DNA of 64,000 bases from Otatea glauca (lineage: Eukaryota > Streptophyta > Magnoliopsida > Poales > Poaceae): assembly GCA_036346275.1 (NCBI GenBank), contig CM070722.1:28171336-28235335 (forward strand). Reading direction: 5' to 3'. Below the pieces are notes generated by a model that was not told the DNA's origin, made no database searches, and worked only from the letters and a program-made list of their open reading frames with translations. This document shows positions 21,478-33,431 of this stretch, piece by piece; position 1 is the first letter of the stretch, and each line of letters begins with the position of its first letter. The translations under genes were made by a program, and so were the position numbers.

Positions 21478-22171
21478 CCTATGCAGAGTTTTCCTACAAC
21501 AATAGTTATCAAGCCAGTTTGCAAATGTCGCCTTTTGAAGCCTTATATGGAAGAAAGTGCAGAACCCCTCTCAACTGGAAGGAGTCGAGAAAGACAATTG
21601 TTTGGTCTGCCATACCGCAAGAAGTCAAGAGCAAGTCCAATTAATTCGAGACAGATTGAAGATAGCTCAAAGCGCATGTAAGAGTTATGCAGATAATCGT
21701 CGCAGAGATTTGAGTTTTGAGCCCAATGATTATGTTTACCTCGAGTCACCCTCTCAAAGGAGTTAAGAGATTTCAAGTAAAAGGAAAGCTTGCCCTAGAT
21801 ATGTGGGACCGTTCAAAATCTTGGAACGAAGAGGCGAGGTTGCCTACAAGTTAGAATTACCTCAGTCTTTTGCCGGAATCCATGGTGTGTTCCATGTATC
21901 GCAGTTGAAGAAATGCCTGCGTGTGCCAGAGGAAAAGATGCCATTGGAAGCCATTGATTTGCAAGAGGATCTTACCTACAAGGAACAACCAGTGAAAATT
22001 TTGGATATAGCAGAGCGTATCACGAGGAGCAAGATCATCCGTTTTTGCAAGGTCCAGTGGAGCCATCATTCAGAAGAGGAAGCAACTTGGGAGCGAGAAG
22101 AGGATCTGAAGTTCGAGTTTCCCCACCTATTCCCTAGCCAGCCTAAATCTCGGGGTCGAGATTCTATTTAA
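21478..22171 (+). pseudogene. Integrase C-terminus and chromodomain fragment
   Basis: Integrase would insert the element's cDNA into chromatin; the chromodomain directs that. From 21478, in the right frame, the sequence reads YAEFSYNNSYQASLQMSPFE and LYGRKCRTPLNW, the end of a chromovirus integrase core. After frame changes near 21590 and 21770, the frame at 21803-22171 reads GPFKILERRGEVAYKLELP, HGVFHVSQLKKCL and then a chromodomain-like segment (ILDIAERITRSK, VQWSHHSEEEATWEREEDL). The stop at 22171 is followed by the purine tract. Only this fragment of pol is left. Confidence 0.85.
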
Positions 22172-22182
22172 GGGGGGAGGTT

Positions 22183-25061
22183 TGTAACATCCCAAAATTT
22201 GAGTTTTGGAATGTTTGAATTCAAAAATAAACCATTTGCATTTTCTTGAATTAATTCTAGCTTAATTTGAATTTTCCATGAAGGAAAGGATTTAATTTGA
22301 CTAAACTATTCATCAAAATCAAGATTTTCAGCTTTAGTTCGGTTCCTTGTGCCCCAAGGAATTTTTCTGTATTTTTGGGGATTTTTCTGAATTTATTTGA
22401 TATGTATTTGAATTTATTTGCATTTATTTGAATTTCTGGATTTTTCTTAAATCGGACAAATGATTTTATTTTCAAAAACCCTTTCGGGTCGAATCTTCCT
22501 CGGCCCATTCTTCTTCCGCGCCGCCTCGGCCCGGCCGCGTCGCCGCCTTCTCCGCTCAAGACGCCCTTGGCCCGATTGGCCTAGCTAACCCGCGCGCCAT
22601 CGCTGGTCGGATCAAGGCCACGGAACGGGCCGCGATCGCGGCCACATTGCCACATTGCCCGTGCAAGCGTTCTAACCCTAGCCGCTGGCGTTGGAACCGC
22701 TGGCCGCCGCCTCTTGAGTCCGGGTCGACACGGCCTCGAGGTCGCTTTTTAAGCCGCCGCACCTCCGAGGATCGCTGCCACCGCCTGCTTGCCCTCTTTC
22801 TCACCACCCGAGGCCTCGCCGTCGGCTGCGGCGACTCGCCGAGTCCGCCGCCTCATCCGGCCTTCCGCCGCTTTTCTTCGGGCCGGGCGCATCTCGCCAC
22901 CGTTGTTGGTCTCCCACGCCCCTCGCTCATCCTCTCCTCTCGGTGCGTCGGTCTCGCGCCAATCTGTCGTATCCGCTGGTCGACCATTGCGCCTTTCTTC
23001 GCCTCCGGTGGTTGCGCCAGCAGCCCGCCGTCGCATCGATCGAAGCCCCACCGTCCGATCTTCTACGGATGCTCCCGATCGCGGCCACGTCACCTTCGCC
23101 GTAGCCCCGCTTCTCGCCGCCCGATCTGGTTGAGTCGCCGATGCGCGACGCATGGCCGCTCATCACAGCCAATGGCGTGGCGCTAAGCGTCCACCGTCGC
23201 GTCACCGAGCGCCGCGTCGGCCGATGACGTCGGCGATGCGCGGTGCACGTGAACGGCGAAATGCCGTGGACCCAGTCCACCGTGAACTCACTGACATCAG
23301 CGTTGCGCAATAAATCGCTTTTGATTAGATAAAATAATTCCGAAATTCTAATTTCTGATTTTCTGTATTCTCTTAATTTAATTTTCCAGAAGCTCGTTCT
23401 CCCTCATACGAACTCCGATTGAGGCGATTCAAGTTTCTAAATTTTTCTAAAATCAAGATCTATCTTCCAGAGCCAATTATTTTCAGTTTTGAGCTTGTTT
23501 GAGTCTCTGTTTTGTATTTATTTGGTTTCGTTGCTTCTTTTCCGGTAGACGCTAATTCCGAGGGAGCGAACGAAGACTTCAAGACCGTGATTCAAGACTA
23601 GATCAGCAAGGCAAGTCGTAACCTTTGATCATATTGATCCTATGTTTGCAAAGTAATTTACTTTTATACAATTGCATGCTACTTTGTGTATCAATGCTTA
23701 TTTAATGGGAGTAGATGTATGCCTAGTTGACATTATGCCACCTTGATTCGTTGTATGCCATGTATCCATTGTTAAACCTAGGTTAGGACATTACTAGTTG
23801 GACATAATTATTATACCAACATTGGGTTATCGTAGCTATGCTTAGACATGCTTACATATACGTTGGGATTCATGTCACATGTGAATAATGTTAATATTGA
23901 CTTAATGAGATATTGAATCGTGGCCGTTAGCCATCGTTGTAAATTTGTTGTACCATGGCGGGTTTGCCATTGGTCTTGGTTGAACGCAATTGTTTTCCTC
24001 GGCAAGTGATCGTGAAGTAAAGGGGTGCTTTCTAGCACATTGGGATGTGGATGTCTTGCTCGAGACAATTTAAGGACTTAATCTTGTGCGCCATTGAATG
24101 GGCCTAACTGCACTACCACATGTCCGGAATGGGACAGACCTAGCCGATTAATTTGCAATGTCTAGCCTTGAGTAACGCCACTTGGTGGTGTGGGTTCCGG
24201 ATGGACAGTAGATTCGCAAGGCGCAAGAGGGGCCCTAATGGGCGAAACCTTAGCGGCAAGATCGAGTTTAGATAGTGCATTGTAAAGGCTTTGTCATGAT
24301 ATCTCGCGACACACCAAAGGAAGTGTGTTAATATCGATTGCGCAAAGAGATGATCATGTCTTGTGGGTAAATTTGTACAACCTCTCGCAGTGTAAAACTA
24401 TTCGAATAGCCGCGTTCGTGGTCATGGACAAAGCCCGGGAATTTCACATGGGGTATAGAGTTTACATGAAATTGTGGAATGTGGAATTGTTGGGATGTGA
24501 ACGGGGAGTTCACTGTTGTTTTGTTATCTATCTTTGATCTACCAGTTATTTATTTATGTTTTCATAAATATGCTTTCAATCTATTTATTGTATTTCAAAT
24601 CAAGTATTGCTTTCTGCAAATGAAACATATAGACATCCTTGTCAAGCCGTGCATGAATATATTGCATCAATTCCCTACGGCTTGCTGAGTACCTTTGTAC
24701 TCACGGCTTTATGCCCTTGTTGATCGATTCTGTCAAGGAGATAATGAATATCATGAGGAGGAATTCTATGAAGACTACATGGATTAGGAAGGCGTTCCCC
24801 AGACGATTGCCTGTGGCATGTCGAATGGCTCAAGTTATCTTTTCCGCTGCAATAGTATTTGTTTCTTAAGCCCTTAAGGCATAATGGTGTAAACATTGAC
24901 CATAAGGTCGTTTGCTTTATTCAATAATAATTTGCTTCTTCTTAGTTAATTCGTTGTATGGAATGATATTTCATCTATGTTTCCATTGTGTGCACTAGCG
25001 TGATCCTGGACTAGTGCAGTATACACAGAGGGTATCGGATTTGCAAATCCGGGTCCCGACA
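22183..25061 (+). repeat. 3' LTR of the nested chromovirus (2.88 kb)
   Basis: From TGTAACATCCC to GGGTCCCGACA. GC-rich between about 22500 and 23300, then AT-rich. Landmarks shared with the solo LTR at 38763 include AAAGGCTTTGTCATGAT, CACCAAAGGAAGTGTGTTAA and GCGTGATCCTGGACTAGTGC. The many ORFs at 22257-24896 have no protein support. A near copy of its right part is at 25524-27393. Confidence 0.9.
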
Positions 25062-25423
25062 GTGAGCGAACACGCGTTTACCCGCGTTGGTTTGAACGCC
25101 GTGCTCGTGGAGCTAATAACGGGTGATCCGAGTGGGTCCTTGGAGTTCCCTCCCAAGGGGGACTCTTCCAAGCGGACGGTCCCAGCGTAGGGTGTCCCGT
25201 ATCGGACTCTGGGTCATTCACCGACCCAGAGCACAGCTGGCTATCACCCATCGATGGGCTCTGCGGGAGAGTGTGAAGTATGGTCTCGGACACGAGTCAG
25301 GGCGATTGGGTCGTCAGCCAACCCAACTAGAGGCCCACTGGGAGCTCGCCTTGTATTCGCCCCTTGCTCAAATTTTTCATCATGCGCTCTGTGCCCACTT
25401 GGTGGGCCCGGCCTTTGAACCCA

Positions 25424-25523
25424 NNNNNNNNNNNNNNNNNNNNNNNNNNNNNNNNNNNNNNNNNNNNNNNNNNNNNNNNNNNNNNNNNNNNNNNNNNNNN
25501 NNNNNNNNNNNNNNNNNNNNNNN
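25424..25523. other. Assembly gap of exactly 100 N
   Basis: 100 unknown bases, a conventional size for a gap of unknown length. The flanks are near-identical copies of one sequence (23190-25423 and 25524-27757). Confidence 0.99.
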
Positions 25524-27757
25524 GCTACCGTCGCCGCGCTACCGAGCCGTCGCGGCCGATGACGCCACGGTTGCGCCGCCGCACGCGGAACCGGCGAAAT
25601 GCCGTGGACCCGATCCACCGTGAACTCCGCCGACATCGCGTTATGCAATAAATCGCTTTTCAAGATAAAAATAATTCCGTAAATTCTAATTTACGATTTT
25701 CGTATTCTCTTAATTTAATTTTCCGAAGCTCGTTTCTCCTCATACGAACTCCGATTGAGGCGATTCAAGTTTCTAAATTTTTCTAAAATCAAGATCTATC
25801 TTCCAGAGCCAATTATTTTCAGTTTTGAGCTTGTTTGAGTCTCTGTTTTGTATTTATTTGGTTTCGTTGCTTCTTTTCCGGTAGACGCTAATTCCGAGGG
25901 AGCGAACGAAGACTTCGAAGACCAGGATTCAGCACTAGATCAGCAAGGCAAGTCGTAACCTTTGATCATATTGATCCTATGTTTGCAAAGTAATTTACTT
26001 TTATACAATTGCATGCTACTTTGTGTATCAATGCTTATTTAATGGGAGTAGATGTATGCCTAGTTGACATTATGCCACCTTGATTCGTTGTATGCCATGT
26101 ATCCATTGTTAAACCTAGGTTAGGACATTACTAGTTGGACATAATTATTATACCAACATTGGGTTATCGTAGCTATGCTTAGACATGCTTACATATACGT
26201 TGGGATTCATGTCACATGTGAATAATGTTAATATTGACTTAATGAGATATTGAATCGTGGCCGTTAGCCATGTTGTAAAATTTGTTGTACCATGGCGGGT
26301 TTGCCATTGGTCTTGGTTGAACAATTGTTTTCCCTCGGGCAAGTGATCGTGAAGTAAAGGGGGTGCTTTCTAGCACATTGGGATGTGGATGTCTTGCCTG
26401 AGACAATTTAAGGACTTAATCTTGTGCGCCATTGAACTGGGCCTAACCGTACTACCACATGTCTGGAATGGGACAGACCTAGCTGATTAATTTGCAATGT
26501 CTAGCCTTGAGTAGCCGCCAGTTGGTGTGGGTTCCGGATGGACAGGTAGATTCGCAAGGCGCAAGAGGGGGCCCTAATGGGCGAAACCTTAGCGGCCAGT
26601 ACCGAGTTTAGATAGTGCATTGTAAAGGCTTTGTCATGATATCTCTGCGACACACCAAAGGAAGTGTGTTAATATCGATTGCGCAAAGAGATGATCATGT
26701 CTTGTGGGTAAATTTGTACAACCTCTGCAGAGTGTAAAACTATTCGAATAGCCGCGTTCGTGGTCATGGACAAAGCCCGGGAATTTCACATGGGGTATAG
26801 AGTTTACATGAAATTGTGGAATGTGGAATTGTTGGGATGTGAACGGGGAGTTCACTGTTGTTTTGTTATCTATCTTTGATCTACCAGTTATTTATTTATG
26901 TTTTCATAAATATGCTTTCAATCTATTTATTGTATTTCAAATCAAGTATTGCTTTCTGCAAATGAAACATATAGACATCCTTGTCAAGCCGTGCATGAAT
27001 ATATTGCATCAATTCCCTACGGCTTGCTGAGTACCTTTGTACTCACGGCTTTATGCCCTTGTTGATCAGTTGCTGAAGGAGATAATGAATATCATGAGGA
27101 GGAATTCTATGAAGACTACATGGATTAGGAAGCGTTCCCAGACGATTGCACATGGCATGTCGAATGGCTCAAGTTATCTTTTCGCTGCAATAGTATTTGT
27201 TTCTTAAGCCCTTAAGGCATAATGGTGTAAACATTGACCATAAGGTCGTTTGCTTTATTCAATAATAATTTGCTTCTTCTTAGTTAATTCGTTGTATGGA
27301 ATGATATTTCATCTATGTTTCCATTGTGTGCACTAGCGTGATCCTGGACTAGTGCAAGATACACGAGGGTATCGGATTTGCAATCCGGGTCCCGGCGAAG
27401 GAGCGAACACGCGCTACGCGCTGGTTTGAACGCCGTGCTCGTGGAGCTAATAACGGTGATCCGTGGGTCCTTGGAGTTCCCTCCCAAGGGGGACTCTTCC
27501 AAGCGGACGGTCCCAGCGTAGGGTGTCCCGTATCGGACTCTGGGTCATTCACCGACCCAGAGCACAGCTGGCTATCACCCATCGATGGGCTCTGCGGGAG
27601 AGTGTGAAGTATGGTCTCGGACACGAGTCAGGGCGATTGGGTCGTCAGCCAACCCAACTAGAGGCCCACTGGGAGCTCGCCTTGTATTCGCCCCTTGCTC
27701 AAATTTTCCGCTGGGGCGGCTCTGTGCCCACTTGGTGGGCCTGGCCTTTTGAACCCA
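25524..27757 (+). repeat. Near-identical repeat of 23190-25423, probably an unmerged contig overlap
   Basis: Both copies cover the right part of the chromovirus LTR plus ~360 bp of Tat sequence beyond it and are each 2234 bp by the boundaries I set. Differences are mostly one- to four-base indels, for example ACCTCTCGCAGTGTAAAAC (near 24379) against ACCTCTGCAGAGTGTAAAAC (near 26721); the latter form also occurs at 41233 in a related LTR. No separate target duplication marks the second copy. The simplest reading is one sequence present at two overlapping contig ends. Confidence 0.75.
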
Positions 27758-28199
27758 TAGCTTTAGGCTGGGCCTCGGGCTCGAGCTTTCGAGCTCTTTT
27801 GCCGCTTTGAGGCCGCAGCGGCCTGGAGGGGCCTTTTAGACTCGTAACGGTGCAGCCGATCCAACCCGGAGGCGGAAATCGAAGGGTTCACGGGGCGCAT
27901 TGCCCGATACGACGTCTATGCGCCTCCTGCTGTCCTGCCATACTTAAATGCATAGAGAGGAATTGGAAACCGCAGGGTTACCGTTTTGCTCGTGCGGCCG
28001 AGAGAACGAGGACGGACGGGCGACGCATTCGCTCGAGGCGGTGTCTCTCGGCTAGTGCCGTTCGGCCGGTGCCCGCCGCCTTTATAAATTCGCAGACGGG
28101 GATGCTAGGACGATTGCCGCCTTGCTTTTCCTCGCTCTCCGCCCTTGCTCGAGATAGAAAACAGCAACAGGCTGAGAGAGAAAACACCTTCCCCTTCCT

Positions 28200-31100
28200 C
28201 ACCTTTTTTTTGCTGCTTCTTCGAGAATGTCGTGGCGGAGTGCTCCATCCACCTAGCCGCGCGCACCGTGAAGAAAGGGTTCCTTCCCCGCAAGACGCCT
28301 CAAGCCGGAGGGTGCCAACGGGGACGATGAGGTCATCGTTGCCCACCTCGCTTTACGAGCGCGGTTTGGTCTCCCTCGCACCCATTCGTCCGGGGCTACT
28401 CTCACTACATGCAGAGGCACACACCTTAACCCCAATGGTGTCCTCCACTCGCGATTTTCATGACGTGCAAGGCGTTTTGGTATCGAGCGCGATCAAGCGC
28501 CGTGGCGTTCCTCTTCCATGTGCCGGTGAGAAAGGATAAGCCATCGGACACCCGGCGCGCGTGGGCGGCTTGGCACTCAAGATGCGTGTTGGCCGGGGGT
28601 CGGACTATATCGACGTGGAAGTTGTCGTCTGCCGAACCGGCCGCACTCCGGTGGTTCTATGTTCGAACACTAGAGGACGCCGGTCTTCACCGGCCGGTTG
28701 GTCGCAGGCGGGCCCGAGGGACACGGGCGCCGCCAAGAAAGAGAAGGCCAAGGTGCCCGAGATTATTGATCGGATCAAGGTCCAGAAGGAGCGAGGCCTG
28801 ACCGATGATGTTGTTGTGCGCGCTTTCATGAAGATGCGCTCGTGACCACTCATGGATAGGTCGCCCCATGTTCCGATATGGGGAAGTCCGACCTCATGAG
28901 GATGGCGGGCCAGAACTCTCCGCCTCGGAGGTTGAGGCTCGGGTGTCCGCCGTCACGAGCAGAAGCGCCACCGAAGCGGCGGGCGAGCACCCCGAGCCAT
29001 TTTCGGCGGCTCGTCACCCGGACCTGGTAATCCGAGCAACTCTCTTCTTGTTTCCTTCCCCTTTTCTTTTTCCTAGCATTCGGTCTTACTGTCATTTTTG
29101 CATTTCTCAGGGGCTTACCGGGATGGTTTCCCGGGTGTTGTTGCCGGGGGAGAAAGCGCTGAGGGCGGCGGCCCGCGCGGGCTCCGCTCAGCACGAAACT
29201 GCACGTAAGAAGCGCAGGGAGGAGAAGCGGAGGAAGAAGAAGAAGGAGCGCACGGCCTGGGCCGCGCGCGGTGAGGAAGTGTCCGAAATGACCACCGTCG
29301 AGACGGGCGGTGTGGGATCGACCTCCAGTGACGGCAGCAGGAGCAACGGCGCCGACCCGTACTGCCGGTCCGATGTCGGGCCGTAGAGTGACGGAGGTCC
29401 GGCGGAGGGCGACCGCGCGGGCGCCGTTGTCGTCGCGCACCAAGTGGAGGTGTCCCCGGTGGAGGAGTCCCCGGGGAAACGGAGAGCCGACTCGCCTCCG
29501 CGAGGGTGGCCGGCTAAGAGAGCGCGGCTGTCGCGCACCCGATCAGCGCAGTAAGTGCCTCCTTCCAATTTTGTCGTAAAAAGGTCGTCCGAGCAACCCC
29601 TGATCTTATGTTGTGCACAGCACCTACACAGGGGTGGCCGTATCGGCGGCGGCACGCCCGGCGGTGAACCTGCGCGGGCCGGCTCTGTCCCCGCAGCAGG
29701 CGGGGATCGAGAAGCTGTCGGTGGAGTAGGAGCGGCCCGAGGAGGCGGTGGGCGCGGCCAGCTCGGCAGGGGTCGTGGCAACACTAGCAGCGCCAGGGTC
29801 AATAAGGACCGAGGCTCCGCTGGCGGTGTTGGAGCTGCCGGCGGGTCAGGGGTTGGTCGCGGCGATAGAGGCCGAGCCAGGGCATGAGGGAGATCCGCCG
29901 ACCCTCAATGAATCAGGGCTTCCTTCTGCGGTCGAGGGGGGTCGGGAGGAGCTCCCACCACCGCCATCGGGGAGCCCACCGGCATGCGTGGTCCGGCTTC
30001 CTGGGGTGACGCTAACGCCGCCGCCCGTGAGCCCGCTGGCGAGGGTGACCCAGGTGTCAGAGCTGATTCTGCTGGAGCCGCTGGGGGAGGCGCTGAGTGG
30101 CCTCCTGCGACCACAAGGCTCTGGCGGCCACCAGCGGGTTCGCCACCGCCGCCGCGTTGATCCGCCGAGATGACCAAACCGGCGACCGCCCTCCTGCCGG
30201 ACGACGGCGAGCGCAGTGAGGAGGTTTTCCGATCGCGTTAAGCGCGCCGTGACCGAGACAAGCAGATCCAAGAGGGGTCTCGCTCGCGACTCGATTGCCC
30301 AATGGAGTGTTGGATGCGTCTTCGAGGATCCTCCCGGTTGGTGCGGTAAGTCGGCAAAACCTGGCTCTTGTATCTTTTGATGGTTTTGTCATAGGCTAAA
30401 AGAGTGTTGTGCTTTGCAGCACTTGCGGGTCCGTTCGGGGGAGAAGTCCCAGTTCCTCCGGGGTCTGCAAGGCCGGAAGTTGGTCGCCGAGGAAGAGCGT
30501 GATCGACTGCGCCCCGAGCTGCGCGATGCTCAGGAGGCCTTGGCTCGCGATCAGAAGACGGCGGAGGAGACCCGCCAGGAGCTGGGTCGGGCCTCCCAAT
30601 TCCTGGTTGATGAGCACCGGGCGAACCAGTCCTTGGCGACGCGGGTGTCAGAGCTCGAGTCCCTTTTGGCAGCTGCTAGCAGCGCCAAAGATGCCGCCGT
30701 CGCCGCCGAAGGGACCGCGCGGTCAAAGGCGGCCCACCTCCAAGGCGAGCGGGATCGGACTCGGGAGGGCGCCGAGCAGGCGAAATCCGAGCGTGACGCT
30801 GCTCGGGAGGCGCTGGCCAAGACCAAGGCGGAGCTTCGCGCTCTGACGAGCTCCACGGTAGGTAAGTGTCCAAACTCCTTTGTCGATTTTGCATTTGTGG
30901 CTCGTTAGGCGCGCCTTCTGACGCCGTCCCGATCTGCAGAGCTGCAGATGAACCTTGGCAGCACTGTGGAGGCGCGGAGAGAGGCGGTGGAGGCCCGCGA
31001 CGCGGCAATCACGGCGCGGGACGCGGCCTTGGCGGAGCTACTGGTGGCCGAGGGAGAACGGTCCGACCTGACCACAGAGTTGGGGACCCATCGCAAGGTC

Positions 31101-31398
31101 GGCCAGGACATCTGCGATCGAGTGCTTGGAACCACGTCGAGCCCTAGCTCACTCGCCGCCGCGCTGGCCCGAGTGCCGGAGCACGTCGAGAGCTCGGTGA
31201 GCGTTGGCGCCGTGCTCGGAGCTTCCTCGGCGCTTGTCCACACCGTCTCCTATTACAATGGCATCGACCTCGCCGCCGCCAAGATGGATCGCGGGGAACC
31301 GGATCGACGAGGAGGTCGGCGTGTTCAACTTCAAGTCGAGCCGCACGCTACGGGACGCGAAAGGATTCCGCCGGGGATCATCCTCCATGAAAAATAGG
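28200..31398 (+). pseudogene. Antisense, intron-containing PF04195-type gene relic in the Tat element
   Basis: The plus strand, opposite to gag-pol, has a run of coding segments. The early part (28328-28560, in shifting frames) resembles the 'putative gypsy type transposon' family: peptides like HTLNPNG, a FMTCKAF segment, ARSSAVAFLFHVP and VGRGSDYIDVEVV. Middle segments are Arg/Ala/Gly-rich. The end (30414-30858 and 30948-31398) is a long coiled coil rich in Glu, Arg, Ala. Good intron signals lie at 29027-29110, 29551-29620, 30346-30419 and 30858-30939, each GT...AG and bridging coding segments. Frames shift several times, and two or more stops interrupt the early region. The function in these elements is not known to me. 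Start uncertain; 28328 is one ATG. Confidence 0.6.
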
Positions 31399-31559
31399 GA
31401 GGAATTAGATGTTTTTCTTTTTCTTATTGTAAAAAAGACCTTAGCATGAAGTAAACTGAAGGTTTGACAAGTTCCAATCCGTCTTTCGCATTTTCCTGTT
31501 GTGATAAACGTTTGACGACCGTAGCCTTAGAAACCTCGGGGGTTGGTCAAGCGTAGGTC

Positions 31560-32005
31560 GGAGTTTTACCATTTACGAGGGAGGCGTGAAGGGGACCGGA
31601 ACTTTGGCTGTGAAGCATTTGCGCGCACCTGCACGGGATAGGAGTGTTCCCGACCGACCAAGGGCCGCCCCGTTCAGGCACTTCCTTCTTCCGCAAAGAG
31701 CCACTCTCAGAATCAGAGCTTACTGGGCGAGGCCGTAGCACTTGGGTCGAGAGGGTTACCGCCTAGGAGGGGCCCTGTGGTTGGTCGGGTCACCAACCTG
31801 CGTAAGTGTGCGAACTGGCTGTGCTCGCGTGGGAACGGAGTGTTCCCGATCGCCGAGGTTGCCCATTCGGGCACTTCCTTCTTCCGCAGCGCTACCGCTA
31901 ACCATAGCAAATGAAGCGAGGCCGCAAGACTTGGGTCGAGAGGGTTACCGTCTAGGAGGAGCTCGGTGGTTGGTCGGGTCACCGACCCGCGTGAGCGTGC
32001 CGAGC
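31560..32005. repeat. Imperfect ~200-bp repeats downstream of the antisense gene
   Basis: Segments with TTGGGTCGAGAGGGTTACCG followed by GGTTGGTCGGGTCACC occur at 31742 and 31932. A segment with GGCACTTCCTTCTTCCGC occurs at 31676 and 31875. Together they make two to three partial copies of a ~190-200-bp unit. Short ORFs here are spurious. Confidence 0.65.
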
Positions 32006-32107
32006 GGAAGCAACCCGTACGAGGGCCTCAACAAGCAGCCCCGAGGCGCCCGCGCGTCCAAGCGCTGGAAGGAGGGTGAAAAAAGGTGCAAAGGACAAGA
32101 AAGAGCT

Positions 32108-33400
32108 TTAAGGGTAGAAACGCCTTAACTTTTCTATGTTCCACACGTTGGAGATGACGTTGCCATCCGTGTCCTTGAGTCGGAAGGTGCCTGGTCGGAG
32201 AACCTCCACGACGGTGAAGGGGCCTACCCAGGGCGGCGAGAGTTTGTGCTTGTCTTTGCTGGACTGAACCCGGTGCAGGACCATGTCACCAACGTTGAAG
32301 GAACGGCTTCGGACCTGACGACTATGGTAGCGTCGCAGCGTCTGCTGGTACTTGGCCGGTCGTAGAATGGCCACGTCACGCGCCTCGTTGAGCTGGTCGA
32401 TGGCGTCTTGTTGCGAGACGAGCCCCCCAGCCTCGTCGAAGGTTTGTAGTCTTGGGGCGTCGTATTCCATGTCGGTTGGCAAGACGGCTTCAACACCGAA
32501 CACCATGAAGAACGGTGTAAACCCGATCGCCGGTCGGGCGGTTGCGAGCTCTCCAGGACGGAAGGTAGCTCGCCACCCATCGCCCCGCGAATCTCTTCAC
32601 CGATCAAGATTCGTGCTTGAGCCCTGAAGAATCATGCCGCTTGCTCGCCGGCCCGCCATTGGTCCGGATGGGCAACGGCCGCCAATCGACGCGATGTTGA
32701 AGTCGTCGAGAACTCGAGGAATTCCCTCCCCGTGAACTGCGTGTCGTTATCGGTGATGATGGAGTTCGACTCAAAGCGGAAGACGATGTCGCGGATGAAC
32801 TTAGCCGCCTGCACCGATGTGATGCTGGCGACCGACTTGGCTTCTATCCATTTGGTGAACTTATCCACCGCGACAAAGAGGTGGGTAAAGCCTCCGGGCG
32901 CCTTTCTGAAGGGCCCGACCAGATCGAGTCCCCAGACCACGAATGGCCATGTGACAGGGATCGCCTGAAGGCTCGCGCCGGAAGATGCGCTTTGCGAGCG
33001 AAGAATCGCATCCTCGCGGTGCGAACGACTTGCTCGGCGTCGCCAAGGCGGTCGGCAAGAGAAACCTTTGCCGAAAAGCCTTTCCTACTAGGGACCGTAG
33101 TGCGCGTGGTGGCCACAGATGCCACCATGGATATCGAAAAGAACCGCGCCCCTTGGTCGGCCAGACGCACTTTTGGAGGACTCGGAGGACTCCTTTTGTA
33201 GAGATCTTCGCGACTCAGACGAAGATTTCGCCCGACGGGCAAGCGCGTGCCTCGGTCGGGTCGGTTGGGAGCGATCCGCCGGTCAGCGCCGATGAAGGGC
33301 TTTCTCCGCCGAGTCGGCCGTTAGCACGCCGCGCTCGACCGGCGACCCTCACCGACCGGCCGGCACCGAGTGGTCGCGTCGGACAGGTCGGATGGCCGCT
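32108..33400 (-). pseudogene. Tat element integrase, frameshifted
   Basis: Core catalytic region at 32632-32940: WGLDLVGPFRKAPGGFTHLF holds the first Asp and IITDNDTQFTG the second; the Glu is in the frame-changed stretch after it. The C-terminal part (32108-32506) reads VFGVEAVLPTDMEYDAPRLQ and ends with KHKLSPPWVGPFTVVEVL and a stop at 32108. The N-terminal zinc-binding part is only visible as scattered frames to about 33400. Integrase is last in pol, as expected for Ty3/gypsy. Frame changes and premature stops mean it cannot be made as assembled. Confidence 0.85.
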
Positions 33401-33431
33401 GGGTCGCTGAGTCCAGCAGAACGGAAGGTTT

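Larger units (their letters stand above)
21360..25061 (+). mobile_element. Internally deleted chromovirus-type Ty3/gypsy element nested in the Tat element
   Basis: Target duplication GTGAG flanks it (21355-21359 and 25062-25066). It begins with 119 bp of a 5' LTR (TGTAACATCCCAAAATTTGA), jumps directly into the end of integrase, and has a purine tract AAGGGGGGAGG just before an intact-looking 3' LTR at 22183 that starts with the same bases. The remainder of the 5' LTR and nearly all of gag-pol are missing. The site of deletion is near 21478. Confidence 0.9.

Noticed and set aside
22257..23310. Several overlapping ORFs of 83-179 aa
   Set aside because: They lie on both strands in the GC-rich part of an LTR, a frequent source of spurious ORFs.
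25524..27757. A second true chromovirus insertion
   Set aside because: The copy includes DNA beyond the LTR and lacks its own target duplication, so a contig overlap explains it better.
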